NCBI RefSeq assembly: GCF_018917935.1
Contig: NZ_JAHLPN010000004.1
Location: 78,229 to 142,228, forward strand
DNA: 64,000 bases
Source: Kineothrix sp. MSJ-39
GTDB taxonomy: Bacteria > Bacillota > Clostridia > Lachnospirales > Lachnospiraceae
Reading direction: 5' to 3'
Part shown: piece by piece, positions 16,649 to 24,047 of the stretch
How the letters are laid out: each line of letters starts with the position of its first letter
How positions within the stretch are numbered: the first letter of the stretch is position 1
Position numbers and translations under genes: made by a program
The notes under the pieces: model-generated
The model's input: the letters and a program-made list of their open reading frames with translations, nothing else
What the model was told of the DNA's origin: nothing
Database searches by the model: none

Positions 16649-18055
16649 TTAGCCTATGCTGCCTTTCATTTCGAGCTGTATCAGGTTATTCATTTCCACC
16701 GCATACTCAAGTGGCAGTTCCTTTGATACATTATCTGCAAAGCCGCTGACGATCATTGCTCTCGCATCTTCTTCCGAAAGCCCTCTCGACATCAGATAAA
16801 AGACAGCTTCATCACTGATCCGTCCGATCTTTGCCTCATGTCCGATATCCGCATCTGCTGTCCGAATATCCATCGCCGGGATCGTATCGGATCTTGACTT
16901 GTCATCCAGCATCAGGGACTGGCAGGAAACAGCCGATTTTGTATTCTTTGCAGACTTTTCTACCTGCACACTGCTTCTGAATGTGCTGACACCGCCATCT
17001 TTGGAAATGGATCTTGTACCGATAAAGGAAGAAGTATCTTTCCCGATGTGCACAACCTTTGCTCCCGTGTCCAGATTCTGTCCTTTTCCGGCAAAGGTGA
17101 TTCCCGTAAATTCCATCCGGGAATGATCCCCTTTCAGGATCGTCATCGGATATAAGTAAGAAACATGGGATCCAAATGAACCGGAAACCCATTCCATCAC
17201 GCCGCCTTCTTCCACCATGGCGCGTTTGGTATTCAGGTTATACATATTTTTAGACCAGTTTTCAATCGTAGAATAACGCAGTCTGGCGTTTTTCTTTACA
17301 AAAAGCTCCACACAGCCCGCATGCAGGTTCGCCACATTATATTTAGGAGCAGAGCAGCCTTCAATAAAGTGCAGATCTGCGCCCTCATCTACAATGATCA
17401 GCGTATGTTCAAACTGTCCTGCGCCCGGTGCATTCAGACGGAAATAAGACTGCAACGGGATTTCCACGGAAACACCCGGTGGTACATAGACAAAGGATCC
17501 ACCTGACCAGACTGCCCCGTGCAGAGCTGCAAATTTATGATCACTCGGTCTTACAAGCTTCATAAAATATTTTCTGACCATATCTGCATATTCGCCTTTT
17601 AAGGCACTTTCCATATCCGTATACACAACGCCCTGCGCTGCCACTTCTTCTCTGACATTATGATAAACAAGCTCGGAATCATACTGCGCACCGACACCTG
17701 CCAGCGATTTTCTTTCTGCCTGCGGAATGCCCAGTTTTTCAAACGTATCCTTGATATCCTCCGGTACTTCAGACCATTTTGCACTCATTTTCGTATTCGG
17801 ACGTACATAGGTTGCAATATGGCTCATGTCCAGTCCGTCAATGGAAGGTCCCCAGTCAGGCACTTTCAGTTCATTATAAATCTGCAATGACTGCAGACGG
17901 AACAACGTCATCCAGGCAGGATCGTTCTTTTCCTTTGAGATTTTTTCTACAATGGAAGCATCCAGACCTTCCTGCACACGATATACGTCTTTTTCTTCAT
18001 TGCGGATATCGTAAATGCTTCTGTCCACATCATCGACATAGGTTTTTTCTTTCAT
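16649..18055 (-). CDS. sufB: SufB Fe-S scaffold protein
   Basis: A highly conserved 468-residue SufB: KNDPAWMTLFRLQSL near the N-terminus, AAQGVVYTDMESALKGEYAD, HGAVWSGGSFVYVPPGVSVE, FIEGCSAPKY with a conserved Cys, and C-terminal IGRISDEAVFYLMSRGLSEE. It is the main cluster-assembly subunit of the SUF machine. The GGGAGG site overlaps the end of sufC (5-nt gap). The gene order here is sufC-sufB-sufD-sufS-sufU, with sufB moved next to sufC compared with the Bacillus order sufCDSUB. Confidence 0.96.
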   Translation of the reverse strand: MKEKTYVDDVDRSIYDIRNEEKDVYRVQEGLDASIVEKISKEKNDPAWMTLFRLQSLQIYNELKVPDWGPSIDGLDMSHIATYVRPNTKMSAKWSEVPEDIKDTFEKLGIPQAERKSLAGVGAQYDSELVYHNVREEVAAQGVVYTDMESALKGEYADMVRKYFMKLVRPSDHKFAALHGAVWSGGSFVYVPPGVSVEIPLQSYFRLNAPGAGQFEHTLIIVDEGADLHFIEGCSAPKYNVANLHAGCVELFVKKNARLRYSTIENWSKNMYNLNTKRAMVEEGGVMEWVSGSFGSHVSYLYPMTILKGDHSRMEFTGITFAGKGQNLDTGAKVVHIGKDTSSFIGTRSISKDGGVSTFRSSVQVEKSAKNTKSAVSCQSLMLDDKSRSDTIPAMDIRTADADIGHEAKIGRISDEAVFYLMSRGLSEEDARAMIVSGFADNVSKELPLEYAVEMNNLIQLEMKGSIG

Positions 18056-18060
18056 CTGAC

Positions 18061-18855
18061 TTACCTCCCTGTCTCTGATTCCTGTTTTAAAAGATCCAGA
18101 TATTTTTCAAATCCGTGCTCATTGATCTCGTCAATCAGGGAAGCATCTCCCGTCTTTACAATATGTCCGTCTACCAGAACATGCGTATAATCCACATGTA
18201 ACGACTCCAAAATCCTTGTGCTGTGCGTGATGATCAGAAGTGCTCCATCTCTTGTCTTCTGGTATTCCTCCACACCTTTTGAAACAGTACGCACTGCATC
18301 CACATCAAGTCCGGAATCCGTCTCATCCAGAATTGCCAGCTCCGGTCTGAGCATCAGCATCTGCAAAATCTCTGTTTTCTTTTTTTCACCGCCGGAAAAT
18401 CCTACATTCAGATCACGTTCTGCATAAGATGGATCCATCTGCAGCAGCTCCATTTCCTTCTGCAGCTCCTTCTTAAAATCCCAAAGACGGATTCTGCTGC
18501 CACGTCTCTTTTCCACTGCGTTTCTGATAAAGGAGCTTAAAGAAAGTCCCGGAACCTCCAAAGGATTCTGGAAGGATAAAAAGATACCGTCCTTGGCTCT
18601 CTTGTCTGCCCCGTCCTCATTGATCCGATTTCCATGAAACAGGATATCCCCTTTCGTTACATCATATTTCGGATTGCCCATCAGCGCATAACCAAGTGTT
18701 GATTTTCCTGCACCGTTAGGTCCCATTAAAACATGGGTTTCTCCTTTTCCGATTTCTAAATTTATATCATGCAGAATTTCCTTATCCTCTACACGAACTG
18801 ATATACCGTTTACCTGCAAAAGTTTGTCTGCCATTTTCTGATCCACACCTTTCAT
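18061..18855 (-). CDS. sufC: SufC ABC-type ATPase
   Basis: The ATPase of the SUF complex. The start at 18855 is favoured by AGGTGGG nine nt upstream; ATG 18834 (MADKLLQVNG) is an alternative, and the longer frame upstream overlaps the promoter and is not used. Walker A is MGPNGAGKSTLGYAL, the ABC signature is GFSGGEKKKTEILQ, and Walker B is LAILDETDSGLDVDAV with the H-switch IITHSTRIL. These are typical of SufC, including the DETDSGLD variant. First gene of the operon, about 35 nt below a near-consensus promoter. Confidence 0.95.
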   Translation of the reverse strand: MKGVDQKMADKLLQVNGISVRVEDKEILHDINLEIGKGETHVLMGPNGAGKSTLGYALMGNPKYDVTKGDILFHGNRINEDGADKRAKDGIFLSFQNPLEVPGLSLSSFIRNAVEKRRGSRIRLWDFKKELQKEMELLQMDPSYAERDLNVGFSGGEKKKTEILQMLMLRPELAILDETDSGLDVDAVRTVSKGVEEYQKTRDGALLIITHSTRILESLHVDYTHVLVDGHIVKTGDASLIDEINEHGFEKYLDLLKQESETGR

Positions 18856-18888
18856 TTTATTCAACCCACCTGTTTGGTAGGCAATTAA

Positions 18889-18917
18889 ACTATAGTATGT
18901 TACTAAGGTTTTGTCAA
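18889..18917 (-). promoter_or_regulatory. suf operon sigma-A promoter
   Basis: On the minus strand TTGACA (18912-18917) is followed after exactly 17 bp by TATAGT (18889-18894), a near-consensus housekeeping promoter placed about 35 nt before the sufC start. Sequence just downstream (CCTACCAAACAGG, near 18871-18883) has a partial dyad and could be an Rrf2-type operator (inference). Confidence 0.8.
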
Positions 18918-18922
18918 CTCTT

Positions 18923-19123
18923 GCAGTGCATTTCCATAGCAAATGCACTGCTAAATAACCTGCGATAGCAGGTTATAGACTTCCTACACTTCTCATATAG
19001 TCCGCAAGGCAAATATGGGACCAAATAACCTGCGTAGCAGGTTATAGCCCACCTATATTCTTCTAATCAACCTGCGTAGCAAATGCACTGCAAGTTCCAA
19101 ATAACCTGCGCAGCAGGTTATAG
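18923..19123. repeat. Array of palindromic repeats between suf and the Rrf2 gene
   Basis: Three near-identical palindromes of the form ATAACCTGC-N3/4-GCAGGTTAT lie at 18953-18978, 19023-19047 and 19099-19123, with a half-copy at 19069-19081. A second palindrome, GCAGTGCATTT/AAATGCACTGC, occupies 18923-18951, and its right half recurs at 19077-19091. The third palindrome covers the -35 position expected for the TATAAT at 19131-19136 that serves the Rrf2 gene. The first hairpin abuts the suf -35 box. They could be operators or a small mobile repeat family. Confidence 0.8.
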
Positions 19124-19189
19124 TTTATGTTATAATGAGGTTGTAGCAATAGTATTTTACTCTAAAGACGGAAAAAGGACGGATTTCAT

Positions 19190-19588
19190 ATGCTGATCTC
19201 AACCCGGGGACGATATGCACTCTATGTGCTGATTGATCTTGCTCATCATGAAAACGAAGGATATGTGCCACTGAAAGAAATTGCCGAACGGCAGCACATT
19301 TCCAAGAAATATATGGAAGGGATTTTAAAGATCCTGGTAGAACACGACCTGCTGGAGGGCGTGAAAGGAAAAGGCGGCGGTTATCGTCTGACAAAGCCTG
19401 CAGCGGACTATACGTTAGGAGAAATTCTTCGCCTGACGGAAGGCGACCTGACTTCTGTATCCTGCACTTCCTTATCTACCGGCCCATGTGCCAATATTGC
19501 CACCTGTCCCACACATCCTGTCTGGCAGAAGCTGGATGCGATCATCAATGACTATCTGGATGGTGTCACACTGGCACAGCTTTTGTAA
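19190..19588 (+). CDS. Rrf2-family Fe-S-sensing regulator (IscR/CymR type)
   Basis: The 132-residue winged-helix protein begins MLISTRGRYALYVLIDLAHH, the standard Rrf2 start, continues with the recognition segment IAERQHISKKYMEGILKIL and the wing GKGGGYRLTKPAADYTLGEI. Three cysteines follow in SVSCTSLSTGPCANIATCPT, a pattern suited to holding a [2Fe-2S] cluster as in IscR. It is the only plus-strand gene in this part and diverges from sufC. It is therefore the likely regulator of suf. TATAAT at 19131-19136 and a modest AAGGA site precede it. Confidence 0.9.
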   Translation: MLISTRGRYALYVLIDLAHHENEGYVPLKEIAERQHISKKYMEGILKILVEHDLLEGVKGKGGGYRLTKPAADYTLGEILRLTEGDLTSVSCTSLSTGPCANIATCPTHPVWQKLDAIINDYLDGVTLAQLL

Positions 19589-19602
19589 GCACCTATGTAC
19601 TC

Positions 19603-19704
19603 GAAAATCCTGCTGCTATCGCAGCACCCGCGCTTCGCGCTCCATGATTTTCTCGTTGTACGTTCGGGAGAAACCAAATACATGCTTCGCATATGCTTGG
19701 TTTC
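19603..19704. repeat. Two adjacent highly structured intergenic elements
   Basis: GAAAATC at 19603-19609 pairs with GATTTTC at 19646-19652 around two inner hairpins (GCTGC-tatc-GCAGC and GCGC-ttc-GCGC), a three-way-junction shape. Immediately after, GAAACCAA (19670-19677) pairs with TTGGTTTC (19697-19704) around ATGC-ttc-GCAT. The 19589-19722 stretch holds no gene. The elements resemble small repeat sequences or a structured 3' untranslated region of the Rrf2 gene. Confidence 0.6.
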
Positions 19705-19722
19705 CTTCCTCACTACAAAAAG

Positions 19723-19768
19723 AATACCCCGGGATCAGAAATGATCCCGGGGATTTGTGTTGTGTTGT
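19723..19768. terminator. Bidirectional terminator, copy 1 of a 46-bp direct repeat
   Basis: CCCCGGGATC-agaaat-GATCCCGGGG is a perfect 10-bp stem between the convergent Rrf2 and flavin-protein genes. T-rich sequence follows on both sides. The 46 bases starting AATACCCCGGG are identical to those at 23948-23993. See the finding on the bracketed cassette. Confidence 0.85.
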
Positions 19769-19872
19769 AAATTATTTTAAAAATTACATTTTCATCCATA
19801 AAATTTCCTGTGATGTCGCCAGAAGGCACCCGATAAACACAGTTTTTTTCACGTACTTCTCCATCTTTTCTT

Positions 19873-20346
19873 TTAAACATAATATTTTCCGGTCTTTTCA
19901 CAAACAGAAAGTTTCATGACTGCAGTTCCTTTTAACATATTGAATGGGATTTCTTTCCCACTTAAATGAGGTGTATACTTCTGAATAATTGCCGATAATG
20001 CAACTTTCTTTTCATCCATATCCTCAACAAGCTGTGCTGTCCCCCGAATTATAACACTTGCATAAGCAGTATTGGTATCACATGGTTTTTCTTCCTTGTC
20101 AATCAGCAATCCCTGCATTTCATAAACATTAAAGCAAATATTATGGTTTCTTTGTATATTTTCAATTTTCTGTCCGGCAGGCAGTCCATGAATATAAATG
20201 AGATTATCGCAAAAAACATAATGCACTGGCACGTTGTAGGGTGTTCCATCCGGATTGACAGTTGCCAGAGTACCTGTCAGGCAATTCAATAATAAATGCT
20301 CCATTTCCCCGTCCGTTAATTGGTGCGTTTTCATTCTGTGCTGCAT
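19873..20346 (-). CDS. Pyridoxamine 5'-phosphate oxidase-like / NimA-type flavin protein
   Basis: The start at 20346 is fixed by AAAGGAGG eight nt before ATG (157 residues). The product shows the split-barrel FMN-binding pattern LLLNCLTGTLATVNPDGTPY, NVPVHYVFCDNLIYIHGLPA, KIENIQRNHNICFNVY and YASVIIRGTAQLV, typical of the NimA/pyridoxamine-oxidase-like family. Members include nitroimidazole reductases, but most are uncharacterised. It is the last gene of a unit with the aminotransferase (48-nt gap) and acyltransferase genes. A further minus-strand frame (19713-19901) overlaps its end and runs into the terminator; it is not convincing. Confidence 0.85.
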   Translation of the reverse strand: MQHRMKTHQLTDGEMEHLLLNCLTGTLATVNPDGTPYNVPVHYVFCDNLIYIHGLPAGQKIENIQRNHNICFNVYEMQGLLIDKEEKPCDTNTAYASVIIRGTAQLVEDMDEKKVALSAIIQKYTPHLSGKEIPFNMLKGTAVMKLSVCEKTGKYYV

Positions 20347-20394
20347 GAGCAAATCCTCCTTTCGAATCATATTCCTTGTTCCAAAACATTTCAT

Positions 20395-21486
20395 TTAAAA
20401 CGCATTTATTTTTTCAATTACATACGCCTGTTCTTCCGCAGTCATTCCTGTGTAGATTGGCAGGCTCAATACCTCATCCGCATATTGCTCCGCAATAGGA
20501 TAATCACCTTTTTTTGCGCCAAGATACCGATAGCACTGCGCCAAGTGTGGCGGAACCGGATAGTGTATCAGTGTCTGAATGTCGTTCTTTGCAAGATACT
20601 TTAAAAGCGCATCTCTTTCACGGCATCGTATCACATACTGATGATAAATGCTGTCCGCACCTTTTTGTACCTGTGGCTTTAGAATCTTGCTGTTATTGAT
20701 ACCACTGTTATAGCAGTCCGCCAATGCTTTTCGTTCTTTGTTCAACTCATCCAGATGCGAAAGTTTTACCCGCAGCAAAGAAGCCTGTAACTCATCCAGC
20801 CGGGAGTTAAGACCTTCTATCTCGTGGTAATACCGGACACGGCTTCCGTAATTGCGCATCATCCGAACCATATCCGCAAACGCTTCATCATCCGTTACAA
20901 CTGCACCTGCATCCCCGAAAGCACCAAGGTTTTTTGTCGGATAGAAACTGAAGCATCCGGATATGCCAAAAGTTCCTGTCATTTTTCCGTCAAAGCATGC
21001 CCCATGAGACTGTGCGCAGTCCTCAATCACGGCTATACCGTGTTTTTGTGCAACTGCCATAATTTTTCCCATATTGCTGGCCTGCCCGTACAGATGTGTT
21101 ACCAGAATTGCCTTTGTCCTGTCGGTCACAGCCGCCTCTATCCTCTGTGCGTCCATATTAAAATACTCATCCGGCTCCACAAACACAGGTGTTGCACCGT
21201 TCTCCGTGATTCCGATTACGGTCGCAATATAAGTGTTGGCCTGTACAATAACTTCGTCTCCTGCACCAATCCCCAATGCCCGCACAGACATGATCAGTGC
21301 ATCCAATCCTGAATTTAGTCCTACACAATATTTTCTGCCTATATACGCAGCAAATTCCCGTTCAAACTGCTCCACTTCTTTTCCAAGCACATACCAGCCG
21401 GAACGGAGTACACATAGCGCAGCCTCCTCATATTCCCGTTGGTACATTTGAAACTGCCTGTCCAGCACATTCGTTTTTATCTGCAT
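20395..21486 (-). CDS. DegT/DnrJ/EryC1/StrS-family PLP aminotransferase
   Basis: A 363-residue sugar-aminotransferase-like protein. Key parts: GSGLDAL-type N-terminal loop (CVGLNSGLDALIMSVRALG), GDEVIVQANTYIATV, VFVEPDEYFNMD, VTHLYGQASNM, IEDCAQSHGACFDGK and the Schiff-base lysine in CFSFYPTKNLGAFGDAGAV, followed by GLNSRLDELQASLLR. Family members transaminate nucleotide-linked keto-sugars (FdtB/DesV-like). No sugar-nucleotide genes surround it, so the acceptor is unknown. It begins 6 nt after the acyltransferase gene ends, which implies one transcript and perhaps sequential amination and acylation (inference). Confidence 0.88.
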   Translation of the reverse strand: MQIKTNVLDRQFQMYQREYEEAALCVLRSGWYVLGKEVEQFEREFAAYIGRKYCVGLNSGLDALIMSVRALGIGAGDEVIVQANTYIATVIGITENGATPVFVEPDEYFNMDAQRIEAAVTDRTKAILVTHLYGQASNMGKIMAVAQKHGIAVIEDCAQSHGACFDGKMTGTFGISGCFSFYPTKNLGAFGDAGAVVTDDEAFADMVRMMRNYGSRVRYYHEIEGLNSRLDELQASLLRVKLSHLDELNKERKALADCYNSGINNSKILKPQVQKGADSIYHQYVIRCRERDALLKYLAKNDIQTLIHYPVPPHLAQCYRYLGAKKGDYPIAEQYADEVLSLPIYTGMTAEEQAYVIEKINAF

Positions 21487-21491
21487 CTTCG

Positions 21492-22328
21492 TTACACTGC
21501 CCCTTTCTGCGGTACTTCTTTCCCGTTTTCGTCCTTTTTCTCTTTCAGATTATGAGAATATCCATCTAACCCAAAATATGTTTTTAAAATATTACTAGTT
21601 TCCAATTTACTGGTGAGTTTTTTTCTCAACTGTACCTTTGCATTCCGGTATTCCCGAAATACGCCGTCTACTAAAGTGAAATTGCTTTCCCCGCTGAAAA
21701 TAGATATTTTCATAAATTTATTAAACGTGGAATCGGGATGTTTTTCACAATAGAAAGAGGGCATGACAAAATCATCATCTATCTGTGGCTCCTCCGTAAA
21801 TCCATACATGGCTTTCCATGCCTTTCCCCGTTCTTTCTGCCAGAGCACCCACCCATAAAAAGGATCCCGCCCAAATCTGTATTGGCAAACGCCATCCGAC
21901 TGCAATTCATCACATCTCAATTTCAACGGAATCCTTGGGGATTCGCTCCGTACTCCTACGTCGGTAAGGTAACGCTCATTTCCCATTTGAACAATCAAAA
22001 CCCTGTGTCTTCTCATCTGCACAATTCCCGGCTCATCCATAAACCTTGCGGAATATTGTGTAACCTGAAATCCGATGCTTTTAAGAAGCTCTCCATACAA
22101 ACCTTGAAGTTCGAAACAATATCCACCTCGCTCTTCTGCCACAATCTTCTGGAATAAATCTTCCACTTTCAAAGACAGCGGTATACCCGCCAATATAGCA
22201 AGATTTTCATAGGGAATATGGGTGATATGCGCCCACTGCAACCCGGATAAAGTATCTAAATTCGGGAAAACGGGCTGGCTGTACTCAATCCGTTGTAAAT
22301 ATTGTTTTATCTGCATATTCTCCAGCAT
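21492..22328 (-). CDS. Arylamine N-acetyltransferase (NAT) family protein
   Basis: The catalytic triad of the NAT family is visible: Cys in EERGGYCFELQ, His in RRHRVLIVQMG and Asp in RYLTDVGV. The length, about 278 residues, is typical. The start is placed at ATG 22328 with AGGTGG eight nt upstream; a GTG four codons earlier is possible but has no site. NAT enzymes move acetyl or acyl groups from coenzyme A to arylamines or hydrazines, and relatives acylate amino groups in natural-product pathways. It is divergent from the MocR-type regulator across an operator-like sequence and forms a unit with the DegT-type and flavin-protein genes. Confidence 0.9.
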   Translation of the reverse strand: MLENMQIKQYLQRIEYSQPVFPNLDTLSGLQWAHITHIPYENLAILAGIPLSLKVEDLFQKIVAEERGGYCFELQGLYGELLKSIGFQVTQYSARFMDEPGIVQMRRHRVLIVQMGNERYLTDVGVRSESPRIPLKLRCDELQSDGVCQYRFGRDPFYGWVLWQKERGKAWKAMYGFTEEPQIDDDFVMPSFYCEKHPDSTFNKFMKISIFSGESNFTLVDGVFREYRNAKVQLRKKLTSKLETSNILKTYFGLDGYSHNLKEKKDENGKEVPQKGAV

Positions 22329-22398
22329 ATCTAAATCCACCTTGTTTTCATCTGCTTTTCCTTGCGTTTTTCTACAATATTTTTTATACTATCATCAG

Positions 22399-22446
22399 AT
22401 TGGTTCTTCTTAAAGTTCCAATTTCATAAAATTATATAGAACCAAT
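22399..22446. promoter_or_regulatory. Putative MocR operator in the divergent promoter region
   Basis: ATTGGTTCT (22399-22407) is matched by its exact complement AGAACCAAT (22438-22446). A third, similar half-site AGTTCCAAT lies between them near 22414. The sites straddle the 148-bp gap between the divergent acyltransferase and MocR genes, the place where MocR/GntR autoregulators usually bind. AT-rich TATAAA and TATATA boxes overlap them. Confidence 0.65.
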
Positions 22447-22476
22447 TTTCAAAGCAGATATGGAGGGACGGATGAG

Positions 22477-23877
22477 ATGCTTACAATTGACAAAAAATCC
22501 GGAGTTTCTCTTTATGGACAGTTATACGAACAGTTAAAACAACAAATTTTTTCCGGGAATATGGCTGCCGGACAACGGCTGCCTGCTACCCGTGAACTTG
22601 CCGCCGAATATCATTTAAGCAGAAATACGGTCATCAATGCGTACCGCCAATTGGAAGTGGAAGGGTATATAAGGCCCGTCACTGGTTCCGGGTATTATGT
22701 GGAAAACCTTACCTCTTTTAAAATTGATTTCCCGAAACCTGCTACTTTTCCGGTCATGTCAAAACAAACGGCAAAGTCATACGACTATACATTTGTCTAC
22801 GGCGATCTGGATTACAATTGCTACAGTTCCAAAACATGGCGAAAATGTATGCTAAATGCTTACGACACACTCGCCTCAAAAGACAGCATAGCCTATGAGG
22901 AACCACAGGGATTTTCTAATCTGCGTCATATCCTCAGTGGCTATCTGTATCTGTCACGGGGCGTCAAATGTTCTGCTGAGCAAATCATATTTACAAGCGG
23001 TCATCAACAGTCCATGAATATGATAGCAAGCCTGTTTCACCGTACAGACTGGGGCTTCGCTATGGAAGATCCTGGCTACAGTGGAACAAGACAGGTCATG
23101 GAACATCATGATTTCCATATCACACCTGTCCCCGTAGAAAATGATGGAATTTCCATTGATGGAATTCAAAATCTTTTTCATACGCTGCTGTGCGTCACAC
23201 CGTCCCACCAATTCCCATTAGGGAGCGTACTGCCTATATCAAAACGGTTACAGCTTTTGGAATGGGTAAAGAAAAATGACGGATACATCATAGAAGATGA
23301 CTATGACAGTGAACTGCGTTACCACAACCGCCCCATACCCTCCCTGCAGTCCATTGATTCCAGTGAGCGCACCATCTATCTCGGAACTTTTTCAAAATCA
23401 CTTTCCCCCGACTTAAGGATGGCATATATGGTACTTCCAACACACCTGCTGCCTTCCTATCGAGAAAAATATTTATATGCAAACTGTACAGTTCCTGCGC
23501 TTCTTCAATTAACGCTTGCCGAATACATAGAAAGCGGAGAATATCAGCGTCATATCAATGCCATGAGAACACATTACAGAAAAAAGCATGATTACATCAG
23601 AAATTATGTCAAAGAAAATTTATCCGGAAAAGCTGTCCTGCTCGGCGAGGATGCTGGTTTGCACTTTGTCCTCTCCATACAAACAAAGAGAAAACAGGAT
23701 GAACTGATAGAATATTTTACACGGAACAGAATACAGATATACCCTACAGCTCCTTTTTGGAGCAATAAGGCTCTCTACCCTCAAAATCAATTTTTACTTG
23801 GCTTTAGTGCAATACCACTGACGCAACTTCCAAAAGCAATGGAACGTCTCTCAGAAGTAATAAACGGCATAGATTGA
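22477..23877 (+). CDS. MocR-type (GntR / aminotransferase fusion) transcription regulator
   Basis: The 466-residue protein joins an N-terminal GntR winged helix (GVSLYGQLYEQLKQQIFSGN, LPATRELAAEYHLSRNTVIN, SGYYV) to a fold-type I aminotransferase-like domain with IIEDDYDSELRYHNRPIPSL and the PLP-binding lysine in TFSKSLSPDLRMAYMV. Such regulators use PLP or an amino compound as signal and often control a divergent operon; PdxR, which controls PLP supply, belongs here. GGAGGG lies nine nt before the ATG. It faces the acyltransferase/aminotransferase/flavin-protein unit and probably controls it. No pdxST genes are nearby. Confidence 0.92.
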   Translation: MLTIDKKSGVSLYGQLYEQLKQQIFSGNMAAGQRLPATRELAAEYHLSRNTVINAYRQLEVEGYIRPVTGSGYYVENLTSFKIDFPKPATFPVMSKQTAKSYDYTFVYGDLDYNCYSSKTWRKCMLNAYDTLASKDSIAYEEPQGFSNLRHILSGYLYLSRGVKCSAEQIIFTSGHQQSMNMIASLFHRTDWGFAMEDPGYSGTRQVMEHHDFHITPVPVENDGISIDGIQNLFHTLLCVTPSHQFPLGSVLPISKRLQLLEWVKKNDGYIIEDDYDSELRYHNRPIPSLQSIDSSERTIYLGTFSKSLSPDLRMAYMVLPTHLLPSYREKYLYANCTVPALLQLTLAEYIESGEYQRHINAMRTHYRKKHDYIRNYVKENLSGKAVLLGEDAGLHFVLSIQTKRKQDELIEYFTRNRIQIYPTAPFWSNKALYPQNQFLLGFSAIPLTQLPKAMERLSEVINGID

Positions 23878-23947
23878 ATTTGTGGGGTTTACCGAAAAAG
23901 AATTCTTACGTTTGAAGCTTTTAAGTTCGAATCTAAATACAAAATAA

Positions 23948-23993
23948 AATACCCCGGGATCAGAAATGATCCCGGGGATTTGTGTTGTGTTGT
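23948..23993. terminator. Bidirectional terminator, copy 2 of a 46-bp direct repeat
   Basis: The same 10-bp CCCCGGGATC/GATCCCGGGG hairpin and flanks as at 19723-19768, base for base over 46 nt. It lies between the convergent MocR and tsf genes. On the minus strand it is followed by TATTTTATTTTG, so it is a good tsf terminator. Confidence 0.88.
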
Positions 23994-24047
23994 GAGTTTT
24001 ATTAACTTTATTATGATTTGTAGTCTAATACTTGATTTACCTGTAAA

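Noticed and set aside
18923..19123. Possible CRISPR array
   Set aside because: Only three repeats, themselves palindromic, with unequal intervals and no cas genes nearby.
19713..19901. 62-codon minus-strand frame overlapping the flavin-protein gene end
   Set aside because: Runs through the terminator hairpin, has no good ribosome site and no recognisable domain.
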